From Caballeronia hypogeia (GTDB lineage Bacteria; Pseudomonadota; Gammaproteobacteria; Burkholderiales; Burkholderiaceae): 64,000 nt of DNA. Every line of letters starts with the position of its first letter. Within the stretch, counting starts at the first letter, position 1. Shown piece after piece: positions 27,926 to 36,076 of this stretch. The notes below the pieces were generated by a model. It was not told where the DNA came from, did not search any database, and worked only from the letters and a program-made list of their open reading frames with translations. The stretch lies in assembly GCF_001544875.2 (NCBI RefSeq), contig NZ_FCOA02000013.1:1-64000 (forward strand). The letters are read 5' to 3'. Made by a program: the position numbers and the translations under genes.

Positions 27926-30900
27926 TCATGCGGCGCGGCTTGCGGGCGCTGCTTCGAGCGCGGCGTCGAGCGCCTCGGCCGCCGCGACGAATGTCGCGAA
28001 CGACGCCGCGATCGCCACGTCTTCGTCACCGTTGCGGTCCTCGTCGATGGCGCGTTCGCAGTCGCGCTGCAAAGCGACGCACGCGCGCATGAACGGCGCC
28101 GCCCCGATCACCGCCGAGCCGCCCTTCATCCGATGCGCCAGGTCGCGCAGGCGCGCGTGGTCGCATTCTTCGAAAGCCGCGCGTGCCTCGGACAGATCGA
28201 GTGCGTTCGCGGCCTTCAGGGTGTCGGCGAGCGCACTGGCCTGATCGCCGAAACTGGCGAGCAAGGCCTGGTCGAAGAGCGGTGCGTCGAGCGTTTGTGC
28301 CTTCCGCTCCATCGGCGCTTCTGGCGCTTCTGGCGCCGGGCGCGTCCGCGTGGCCGCGAGGAGCGCGTCGCGCAATGCGTCCAGACCGAGCGGCTTCACG
28401 AAACACGCCGTCATGCCCGACGCGATCGCGCGCGCGGCGGCGTCCGACTGCGCATTGGCGGTCAGGCCGACGATCGGCACGGGAGCCGCCTTCGAGGCAT
28501 CCCGCCTCTCGTCGTCCCGGATCGCGCGCGCCAGTTCCTCGCCGCTCATCTCGGGCATCGAGCAATCGGTGACGATGACGTCGAAGGCCTGGCGGGCGGC
28601 GCGCCAGCGGGCCAGCGCGCTCTTGCCGTCGCTGGCCAGTTGCGCCGTGCCGCCGAGCAGCGCGATCTGCCGGTCGAGCACGATGCGGTTGGCCGGATGA
28701 TCGTCGACGACCAGCACGCGCAGCCCGCCGAGCGACGCGGTGCTCGGGCTCACCGCTTCGACCTGCGTAGCCTGCGCCGCGGCGGCGGACGCGACCGCCC
28801 GCGCCTCTGGAAACTCGACGTGCACGGTGAAACGCGTGCCGCGCCCGGGCTCGCTCGACAATTCGATCGCGCCGTCCATCATCGTCACGAGCCGCTTGCT
28901 GATCGTCAGGCCGAGGCCCGTGCCGCCGACGCTGCGCGCGCGGCCATCGTGCGCCTGCACGAAAGGCGTGAAGAGCAGCGCCTGCTTGTCCACCGGAATG
29001 CCGACGCCCGTGTCCGATACGGCGAGCGTCAGGGCGCGTCGGCCATCGCGGGGCGGCGCGACGTCGTATTCGAGGGTGACCGCGCCGATATCGGTGAACT
29101 TGATCGCGTTCGACAGCAGATTGCCGACGACCTGCCGCAGGCGCTGTCCGTCGGCGAGCAGCGAGGCCGGGCCGCCTTCCCCCAGCCGCTCCACGACGAG
29201 CGCCACGCCCTTCGCGCGCGCGGCCGGTTCGTAGATCGCGGCGACGCCCGCGATCCACCCTTCGATCTCGAGCGGCGCGGGCGCGAGCACGAGCCGCTCG
29301 GCCTCGATCTTCGCGACATCGAGCAGATCGTCGATCATGCCGAGCAGATCGCGCGCGGCGTGATGCGCGGTCGACAGCGCGCGCTCGGTCTCGGCGCGTT
29401 CGCCCGGCGCGCGCAGCTCCATCTCGAGCAGGCCGAGCACCGCGTTCATCGGCGTGCGGATCTCGTGGCTCATTGTCGCGAGAAAAGTCGACTTCGCGCG
29501 GTTGGCGGTTTCGGCTTCCTCCTTCGCGGCGCGCATCGCCTTTTCGGCCGCGATGCGGCGCACGATCTGTGCGCGCAAGGTCAGCGCCCACCCCAGGAGC
29601 GCGAACATGAGCGCCGCACCCAGAAACGCGCCGAATTCGACTTGCGGACGGCGGCGCGCCCACAGCATCTCGGGATGCTCGGCAAGCTTCCAGCGCCCGC
29701 GGATCGCCTCCAGCTCCGCGGGCGGCAGGCTCGCGATCGCGCGATCGACGATGCCGCGCAGCACCGGCTCGCCCGATGCGACCAGCAAGCCATGCGGCAC
29801 CGGCACCGTGGAGAGTACGCCGCTCGTCACCACCGCGCCGCGATACGGATTGCCGACCGCGTAGTTGGCGATCGCAAGGTCGTACACGGCCGCGTCGGCG
29901 TCGCCCTTCACGACCGCGTGGAGCGCACCCTCGAGCCCGCGCGTATCGACGATGCGCGCCTGCGGCGCGGCGCGGCGCACCAGTTCGCGCAACGGCGAAT
30001 AGTCCGGCACCGCGACGCGCTTGCCGGCGAGCGCGGCCGCATCGCGCAACGGTGGCTGGCCGACGGCGGTCACGATGGCCGGCAGACCGTCGCCGGTCGG
30101 CAGGCTCGCCTTGCCGTTTGCGCCAGAGGGCAACGCGCTCAGCGCATACGGGACGATCAGCGATGCCCCGCTGCGCAGATCGCCGTCGAGCTGTTCGGTC
30201 GAGGTACGCATGCGCGCCTCGAAGCGCAGGCCGGTCACGCGCGCGATCGCATCGAGCACGTCCACGGCGGAGCCCGCCGCGTGGCCCTGCGAGTCCGCGA
30301 ACATCAACGGCGCCGCCTGTTTCAGCATCGAGTAATGCACGACCGGATGGGCGCGCAACCACGCCTGTTCTTCCCGGGTGAGCGCGATCGGCTCGTCGCG
30401 CGTGAGGACGGAAGCGGTCGGACTCCAGCGCCGCAGCGTGACAAGCATGAAGCTCGGCGGCAGCGCGGCAAGCGCGTCGTCGACGCGCCGGCGCAGCGTA
30501 TCGGCATCCGGGCGACCGCGCGCGAACGCGAAGCGATAGCCGTCCTCGCCGAGCGGCGCGAACTCGGTGACGGTGAGATTGGGCAGATCGAAATGCGAAA
30601 TCGTGTAGCCCACGGCGGTCATGTCGCCCGCGCAGGCATCCGCATCGCCGAACGACACCGCGAGCAAGGCGCTGATCAGATCGGGATAAGCGGCCGGCGC
30701 AAGCGACGGATAGGCGCTCCGCAAACGCTCCGGCAAAGTCTGTCCTTCGACATAGGCCACGCGATGCGTGGCCGCGCCGCGCTTCGTCAGCGGCTCGACC
30801 AGAACATTGCGGATCGGCAGATAAGGATGACTGAGCGCGAACGGCGCGCGCTCGTCAAACGCGGTCGCGCCCGTCGCCATGTCGATGTCGCCGCGTGCGA

Positions 30901-31216
30901 GCGCCTCGCGCAGCGCGGCGCGCGTGCGAAAGAAGCGCCATAGCGGCGGTGCGCCCAGTGCTGTGGCCACGGCGTTGACCGCATCGTCCGAAATGCCGCG
31001 CGGCGCCTCCCGCGCGAACGCGTCGTAGTCAATGCCATACGCCATGTCGAGCGGCGGCGTCATGCCGGGCACCGCGCCGATCACGACCGGCCGCACGGCT
31101 GAAGTATCCGCCAGCGCCGGACACGCTGCGCACACCAGCAGCACGAGCGAACATAGCCACGCTCGCGGAAGGACCGCCCGCGCGGCATTGCCACGTCGCT
31201 TCGCTGTATCGAACAA
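27926..31216 (-). CDS. BvgS-type hybrid sensor histidine kinase, orphan
   Basis: 1096 residues. Signal peptide (to about residue 36), two tandem periplasmic solute-binding-type (Venus flytrap) domains (about 40-270 and 285-520), a membrane helix near 533-552, a coiled linker EKAMRAAKEEAETANRAKS, a HisKA domain with phospho-His H584 in MSHEIRTPMNA, an HATPase domain with GTGLGLTISKRL, a receiver domain with D884 in VTDCSMPEMSG, and a C-terminal Hpt domain with H1028 in LAHRMKGGSA. This is the full BvgS/EvgS phosphorelay order. A TTG start with AGAGGA 8 bases upstream is the only plausible one. No response-regulator gene is adjacent, so its partner lies elsewhere. Confidence 0.93.
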   Translation of the reverse strand: MFDTAKRRGNAARAVLPRAWLCSLVLLVCAACPALADTSAVRPVVIGAVPGMTPPLDMAYGIDYDAFAREAPRGISDDAVNAVATALGAPPLWRFFRTRAALREALARGDIDMATGATAFDERAPFALSHPYLPIRNVLVEPLTKRGAATHRVAYVEGQTLPERLRSAYPSLAPAAYPDLISALLAVSFGDADACAGDMTAVGYTISHFDLPNLTVTEFAPLGEDGYRFAFARGRPDADTLRRRVDDALAALPPSFMLVTLRRWSPTASVLTRDEPIALTREEQAWLRAHPVVHYSMLKQAAPLMFADSQGHAAGSAVDVLDAIARVTGLRFEARMRTSTEQLDGDLRSGASLIVPYALSALPSGANGKASLPTGDGLPAIVTAVGQPPLRDAAALAGKRVAVPDYSPLRELVRRAAPQARIVDTRGLEGALHAVVKGDADAAVYDLAIANYAVGNPYRGAVVTSGVLSTVPVPHGLLVASGEPVLRGIVDRAIASLPPAELEAIRGRWKLAEHPEMLWARRRPQVEFGAFLGAALMFALLGWALTLRAQIVRRIAAEKAMRAAKEEAETANRAKSTFLATMSHEIRTPMNAVLGLLEMELRAPGERAETERALSTAHHAARDLLGMIDDLLDVAKIEAERLVLAPAPLEIEGWIAGVAAIYEPAARAKGVALVVERLGEGGPASLLADGQRLRQVVGNLLSNAIKFTDIGAVTLEYDVAPPRDGRRALTLAVSDTGVGIPVDKQALLFTPFVQAHDGRARSVGGTGLGLTISKRLVTMMDGAIELSSEPGRGTRFTVHVEFPEARAVASAAAAQATQVEAVSPSTASLGGLRVLVVDDHPANRIVLDRQIALLGGTAQLASDGKSALARWRAARQAFDVIVTDCSMPEMSGEELARAIRDDERRDASKAAPVPIVGLTANAQSDAAARAIASGMTACFVKPLGLDALRDALLAATRTRPAPEAPEAPMERKAQTLDAPLFDQALLASFGDQASALADTLKAANALDLSEARAAFEECDHARLRDLAHRMKGGSAVIGAAPFMRACVALQRDCERAIDEDRNGDEDVAIAASFATFVAAAEALDAALEAAPASRAA

Positions 31217-31347
31217 GGCCGCATCCTCTCGTCGAGCGGTGCGGCCAGTGTCTCAAAAAGGCCGAAGTGCGCCAAGCTCCGGCGCGGCGCGGATTCGCGG
31301 GCATCGTTGCAGGACGCGAAACACAGGCGCCGCGCCCGGCCGCCGCA

Positions 31348-33474
31348 TCAGGCCGGCACCGACTCCGCCTTCTGCGCGCGCGCCCAGACGCGATGCTTGC
31401 CCAGCGTCTCGATGAAGCTCTTCATGACCTGCCTGGCGTCGCTGCCCACGGCGATGCCATCCTCGCCGCTCGGCAGATGCGCGGCGGCGAGCACGTCCTC
31501 GCCGTCGCCGATCGCGCCGATCGCCTTCAGATGCTTGAACGCCTCGAGCACGAAGTGGCGCGCGTCGCCGGATTCGGAGAGCGTTTTCGCGCTTTCCTTG
31601 CCGCCCGCGACGATCACGCCGTCGAACATGATCGACGGCATGCCGAGAATCGTCGCGTCCGGCTCGACGCCCTGAGCGGGCGGCGCGAGGGTCGGCGAGA
31701 TGACCTTGGCGTGCGCGCCCTCGGCCTCGAGCGCGTCCTTGACGGCCTGGATGCTGGCGGCGTCGGCGCCCTTCGCGGCGAGGATCGCGACCTTGCGCGT
31801 TTTGACCGAAGGCTTGGTCTTGCCGACGATCGACAGCGCCGGCGACTCCTTCAGCGACGACTTGCCGAGTTCCGCCGCGCTCGCGCTTTTCTTCGGCGCG
31901 GGCAGCCCGAGATTTTCGGCGACGCGCGCGGCGAGCGTTGCGTCGATGTTGGCGAGAATGCCGAGCTGACGCTCGCGGATATTCTTGCGTTCGACCTTGG
32001 AGAGCTCGAACGAATAGCCGCCGACGATGTGATCCTTTTCCGGATCGGTCATGCTGTTCCAGAAGAGCGTCGCCTGCGAATAGTGGTCCTGGAACGACGG
32101 GCTGCGCACGCGAATCTTCGAGCCTTCGACGCGCTGCGTGTAGCTTTCGAAGCCGCCTCCCGCCGCGGCCGCGGCGGTTTCCTTCGGCCAGCCGCCGTCG
32201 ATTGAATTCGGTTCGTAGGACGCTTGCCCCTTGTCGATCGTCTGGCGATGCATCGCGTCGCGCTGGCCGTTGTGCAGCGGAGCGAGCGGACGGTTGATCG
32301 GGATTTCGTGGAAGTTGGGACCGCCGAGGCGGCTGATCTGCGTGTCGGTGTACGAGAACAGGCGTCCTTGCAGCAGCGGGTCGTTCGTGAAGTCGATGCC
32401 CGGCACGATATGCCCCGGACAGAACGCGACCTGCTCGGTTTCCGCGAAGAAGTTATCGGGATTCCGGTTCAAGGTCATCTTGCCGATCATTTTGATCGGC
32501 ACGAGCTCTTCGGGAATGAGCTTGGTGGCGTCGAGCAGATCGAAGTCGAACTTGTGTTCGTCGTCTTCCTCGACGATCTGCACGCCGAGTTCCCATTCGG
32601 GATAGTCGCCGTTGTCGATCGCGTCCCACAGATCGCGGCGATGGTAGTCCGAGTCCTTGCCCGCGAGCTTCTGCGCCTCGTCCCAGAGAAGCGACGCCGA
32701 ACCGATGGTCGGACGCCAGTGGAACTTTACGAAACGGCCTTTGCCCTGTGCGTTGATGAACCGGAACGTGTGGATGCCGAAGCCTTCCATGGTGCGCAGG
32801 CTTTTCGGGATCGCTCGATCGGACATGGTCCAGAGCACCATGTGGGCCGATTCGGGCACGAGCGAGACGAAGTCCCAAAACGTGTCGTGCGCGGACCCGC
32901 CCTGTGGCATTTCATTGTGCGGTTCGGGCTTCACGGCGTGGACGAAATCGGGAAACTTGATCGCGTCCTGAATGAAGAAGATCGGCATGTTGTTGCCGAC
33001 GAGATCGAAATTGCCTTCGTCGGTATAGAACTTGACGGCGAAGCCGCGCACGTCGCGTACGGTGTCGGCGGAGCCACGCGAGCCTTGGACGGTCGAGAAG
33101 CGCACGTAGACGGGCGTTTCCTTCGACGGGTCCTGCAGGAATGCGGCCTTGCTCAGTTCGGCCTGCGATTCATACACCTTGAAGACGCCGTGCGCGGCTG
33201 AACCGCGAGCATGGACGATGCGCTCGGGAATGCGTTCGTGGTCGAAGTGCGTGATTTTTTCACGCATGATGAAGTCTTCGAGCAGCGACGGGCCGCGTTC
33301 GCCGGCGCGTAAGGTGTTCTGATTATCGGCAATCTTGACGCCTTGATTCGTGGTCAAGGCCTGGTTCGTCGCATCGGTGCGGAAGGTTTCGAGCGCTTCG
33401 ACCTTCTTGTTGGTATTGCTGTGCGATGGGGTGCGAGCCACGCCGCTCGCAGGTTGCTGCTTTTTTGTTGCCAT
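31348..33474 (-). CDS. katE: Large-subunit monofunctional catalase (HPII/KatE type)
   Basis: Decomposes hydrogen peroxide with heme, in the cytoplasm. 708 residues, the long clade 2 form. The catalytic His is H88 in ERIVHARGSAAHG, the distal Asn is in LVGNNMPIFF, and the proximal heme Tyr lies in GRLFSYTDTQ. After about residue 560 comes the flavodoxin/GATase-like C-terminal domain (RKVAILAAKGADAAS onward) typical of HPII. Clade 2 catalases are usually stationary-phase enzymes. The start at MATKKQQP fits the family. Confidence 0.96.
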   Translation of the reverse strand: MATKKQQPASGVARTPSHSNTNKKVEALETFRTDATNQALTTNQGVKIADNQNTLRAGERGPSLLEDFIMREKITHFDHERIPERIVHARGSAAHGVFKVYESQAELSKAAFLQDPSKETPVYVRFSTVQGSRGSADTVRDVRGFAVKFYTDEGNFDLVGNNMPIFFIQDAIKFPDFVHAVKPEPHNEMPQGGSAHDTFWDFVSLVPESAHMVLWTMSDRAIPKSLRTMEGFGIHTFRFINAQGKGRFVKFHWRPTIGSASLLWDEAQKLAGKDSDYHRRDLWDAIDNGDYPEWELGVQIVEEDDEHKFDFDLLDATKLIPEELVPIKMIGKMTLNRNPDNFFAETEQVAFCPGHIVPGIDFTNDPLLQGRLFSYTDTQISRLGGPNFHEIPINRPLAPLHNGQRDAMHRQTIDKGQASYEPNSIDGGWPKETAAAAAGGGFESYTQRVEGSKIRVRSPSFQDHYSQATLFWNSMTDPEKDHIVGGYSFELSKVERKNIRERQLGILANIDATLAARVAENLGLPAPKKSASAAELGKSSLKESPALSIVGKTKPSVKTRKVAILAAKGADAASIQAVKDALEAEGAHAKVISPTLAPPAQGVEPDATILGMPSIMFDGVIVAGGKESAKTLSESGDARHFVLEAFKHLKAIGAIGDGEDVLAAAHLPSGEDGIAVGSDARQVMKSFIETLGKHRVWARAQKAESVPA

Positions 33475-33569
33475 TTTGAGGGGGACTCCGGTTGGGGTGA
33501 GGTTCGGCTCTCGCGCCGCAATCTATGTTCCCGTTCGCGGTTTTGCTGGCGCTTGCTGGTCGTTTGCTT

Positions 33570-33683
33570 GTGCTTCTGTGAAATCCTGCTTTCGTGTCGG
33601 TCTATTGGCGTCGCCCCTCCCCGGGGCAGGGGTAACTTTCTTTGCTGCTGCAAAGAAAGTCACCAAAGAAAGCAGCTTTCTGG
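33570..33683 (+). repeat. Dispersed repeat, left copy (inverted relative to the right copy)
   Basis: About 114 bases that recur in inverted orientation at 34113-34224 with only a few mismatches. Inside is a palindrome ACTTTCTTTGC (33635-33645)/GCAAAGAAAGT (33650-33660) flanked by a GC-rich CCCCTCCCCGGGGC block. I recall repeats with this TTTCTTTG/CAAAGAAA core as very abundant in Paraburkholderia and Caballeronia genomes. It lies in the catalase promoter region. Confidence 0.85.
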
Positions 33684-34112
33684 ACCCGGAGTGCTTGAGG
33701 CGGCTTCGTCGTCATGATTCTGAGTGGCCCAGCCTCTAAGTGTCTCCCTCGTAGGCATGACGCGAATTGGATCGCGCACGGTCTGACGAGCTAGAACGTC
33801 AAAGTGGCTGGTTCAGCACGAAAGAGCACCGGCACAGCGCTACGCGCTGCCGTGGGGCATGCAAGGGAAACCGTCGTTGGGCGAATGCTATGAGATGGAA
33901 GCGTTAGCAGCAAAGCACGGGCGGACCCGATGGACCGGTCGGCGGCGCGCAGCGCAGCGCCGGAGCTTACAGGTGCTGCACCAGCAAGACCAACGGCGAG
34001 ATGTGGCATTGGGTCCGCGATCCAATGCCCGATCGGGCCTATGAGGGCACTCTTTTAGGCGAGGACCACGGGGAATGAATAAGCATGGCCAAATTGCGTG
34101 TGACCGCGGGCC
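33684..34112. other. Spacer between inverted repeat copies, no gene supported
   Basis: About 430 bases enclosed by the two repeat copies. Open frames on both strands are Arg-rich and lack ribosome sites, and no transposase or known family is recognisable. It may be decayed sequence trapped between repeats. The catalase promoter should lie to the left of it, and no promoter for the LivF gene is apparent. Confidence 0.45.
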
Positions 34113-34224
34113 TGAAAAGCTGCTTTCTTTGGTGACTTTCTTTGCAGCCGCAAAGAAAGTTACCCCCGCCCCGGGGAGGGGCAGAGCTAATAGACCGACA
34201 CGAACGCAGGATTTCATAGAAGCG
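34113..34224 (-). repeat. Dispersed repeat, right copy
   Basis: Inverted partner of the repeat at 33570-33683. It carries the same palindrome (ACTTTCTTTGC at 34135-34145, GCAAAGAAAGT at 34150-34160) and the same GC-rich block (CCCGCCCCGGGGAGGGGC). It ends only about 35 bases before the start codon of the LivF-type gene, so it occupies the place where that gene's promoter or an upstream operon partner would be expected. Confidence 0.85.
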
Positions 34225-34258
34225 CAATCCAAACCCTTACCCCTGCCGAAGCAAAAAA

Positions 34259-34993
34259 ATGCTGACGATTAAAAACCTCCACGCCGGCTACGGCAAAGTC
34301 AGAGTCCTGCACGGCATATCTTTGACCGTACCAAAGGCAAAAGTAGTGACCTTGATCGGCTCGAACGGCGCCGGCAAGACCACGACCATGCGCGCCATCT
34401 CCGGCATGATCAAAGCCACTGAAGGCGAAATCACGATGGGCGTCGGCAGCAACGCGAAGCGCATCGACGCACTGGACTCGCACAGGATCGCCCGCCTGGG
34501 CCTGGCCCATTCCCCCGAAGGAAGGCGAGTATTCGCCACGATGTCGGTCACCGATAACCTCTTGCTCGGCGCCTTCCCGCGTCTCACCTGGTCGCGTCCG
34601 AAAGGCGACGTCAACGCCGACCTCGAACGCGCGATCGAACTCTTCCCGCGCCTGAAAGAGCGCCGCAATCAGCTTGCCGGCACGCTCTCGGGCGGCGAAC
34701 AGCAGATGCTCGCCATGGCGCGCGCCATCATGCTCAACCCCGATCTCGTGCTGCTCGACGAACCCTCGATGGGCCTCGCGCCGATTCTCGTCGATGAAGT
34801 GTTCCGCATCATCGAGCGCCTCAAGGCCGATGGCGTCACGATGCTGCTCGTCGAGCAATTCGCCGCCGCCGCGCTGAATGTCGCGGATTACGGCTACGTG
34901 CTGGAAAACGGCCGTGTCGCGACGCATGGCCCGGCGGAACAATTGCGCAACGATCCATCGGTGAAAGCGGCCTACCTTGGCGCGAGCCACTGA
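34259..34993 (+). CDS. Branched-chain amino-acid-type ABC transporter ATPase (LivF-like), orphan
   Basis: 244 residues. Walker A GSNGAGKTT near 34-42, signature LSGGEQQM, Walker B DLVLLDEP and the following SMGLAP are typical of LivF. LivF is one of two ATPases of high-affinity branched-chain amino acid importers, normally last in livK-H-M-G-F. Here no livH, livM or livG precedes it; the upstream sequence is the dispersed repeat. Either the operon was broken by rearrangement or the protein serves permeases encoded elsewhere. No clear ribosome site precedes the ATG. Confidence 0.9.
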   Translation: MLTIKNLHAGYGKVRVLHGISLTVPKAKVVTLIGSNGAGKTTTMRAISGMIKATEGEITMGVGSNAKRIDALDSHRIARLGLAHSPEGRRVFATMSVTDNLLLGAFPRLTWSRPKGDVNADLERAIELFPRLKERRNQLAGTLSGGEQQMLAMARAIMLNPDLVLLDEPSMGLAPILVDEVFRIIERLKADGVTMLLVEQFAAAALNVADYGYVLENGRVATHGPAEQLRNDPSVKAAYLGASH

Positions 34994-35056
34994 GCTATGA
35001 CGCACTGCGCAAGACACGCCTGAAGCCTCGAGCGGCAAGCCGCACTATCATGGTTA

Positions 35057-35082
35057 CGGGGCGCACGAACACGTGCGCCCCG
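35057..35082 (+). terminator. Hairpin between the LivF-like and shikimate-dehydrogenase-like genes
   Basis: Perfect 11-base arms CGGGGCGCACG (35057-35067) and CGTGCGCCCCG (35072-35082) with loop AACA, followed only by ACTTTCC. It is probably a terminator or mRNA-end stabiliser for the LivF-like gene; a leader role for the next gene, 23 bases downstream, is possible. Confidence 0.6.
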
Positions 35083-35104
35083 ACTTTCCGACCAAGGAGC
35101 AGCC

Positions 35105-35941
35105 ATGATCAGCGGCAAGACCACTCTGATTGCCCACCTCGGCTACCCGACCGAAGCGTTCAAGGCGCCAATGATCTATAACCCCTGGTTCGACAAACAG
35201 GGCATCGACGCGGTCGTCGTGCCCATGGGCGTCAAGCCCGAAGATTACGTCGCCTTCCTGCCGCATCTGTTCAAGCTGACCAATCTCCGCGGCGCGCTCG
35301 TCACCATGCCGCACAAGGTCACGACGGTCGGACTCATGGACGAAGTGAGCCCGACCGCGCGCATCGCCGGCGCATGCAACGCGATCCTGAAACGCGATGA
35401 CGGCACGCTCCTCGGAGATCAGTTCGATGGGGCCGGCTTCGTGCGCGGTGTCGAACGCAAGGGCCGCAAACTCGCCGGCGCGCGCGTGCTGGTGCTCGGC
35501 AGCGGCGGCGTCGGCTCGCCGATCGCGGCGTCGCTTGCGGCGGCGGGCGTCGCGGAACTGGCGATCTTCGACACCAACACCGCTTCCGTCGAAGGTCTCG
35601 CGCAACGCCTGCGCGATCACTATCCGCAACTCGTGGTCAGAACCGATACCAGAGACCCCGCCGGTTTCGACGTGATCGTCAACGCAACGCCGCTCGGCAT
35701 GAAAGACACGGACCCGCTGCCGTTCGATATCGAGCGCATCGCGCCTTCTACTTTCGTGGGCGAAGTCGTGATGAAGTCGGAGTACACGCCGCTTCTGCGC
35801 GCGGCGAAGGACAAGGGCTGCGCCGTGCAGGTCGGCACCGACATGCTCTTCGAGATGATTCCGGCATATCTCGAGTTCTTCGGCTACGGCACCGCCACGG
35901 CCGACGAACTGCGCGCCGTCGCCCGGATCAAGTACGCGTGA
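35105..35941 (+). CDS. Shikimate dehydrogenase-like oxidoreductase, divergent
   Basis: 278 residues with the AroE two-domain layout. The catalytic Lys is K71 in VTMPHK, the catalytic Asp is D108 in GDQFDGAGF, the NADP-binding loop is LGSGGVGSPIA (131-141), and NATPLGM is present. The N-terminal SxS pair that holds the shikimate carboxylate (HSxSP in AroE) is replaced: the sequence reads LGYPTEAFKAPM. So the substrate may be quinate, another hydroxy acid, or something else, and this is probably not the housekeeping AroE. The start has GGAG 8 bases upstream. Confidence 0.82.
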   Translation: MISGKTTLIAHLGYPTEAFKAPMIYNPWFDKQGIDAVVVPMGVKPEDYVAFLPHLFKLTNLRGALVTMPHKVTTVGLMDEVSPTARIAGACNAILKRDDGTLLGDQFDGAGFVRGVERKGRKLAGARVLVLGSGGVGSPIAASLAAAGVAELAIFDTNTASVEGLAQRLRDHYPQLVVRTDTRDPAGFDVIVNATPLGMKDTDPLPFDIERIAPSTFVGEVVMKSEYTPLLRAAKDKGCAVQVGTDMLFEMIPAYLEFFGYGTATADELRAVARIKYA

Positions 35942-36076
35942 GCAGGCTTACACGGACATAACGGAGCAACCGTTCATATCCGTTCCTATACTTCAAACGA
36001 TGCAAAGGCAGACGCTCATCCTCTGACAAATCGGCCGCACGCGCGCGCGGCGGCCCGTAAAACGCAGGGAGGAATC

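Noticed and set aside
28133..30943. A 936-codon open frame on the plus strand opposite the BvgS-type kinase
   Set aside because: Composition is low-complexity Arg/Ala/Asp, there is no ribosome site, and the minus strand encodes a complete multi-domain kinase.
33684..34112. An insertion sequence between the two inverted repeat copies
   Set aside because: The spacer holds no transposase-like frame and is too short for a complete IS; the repeat arms carry their own internal palindrome, unlike IS ends. No target-site duplication was evident.
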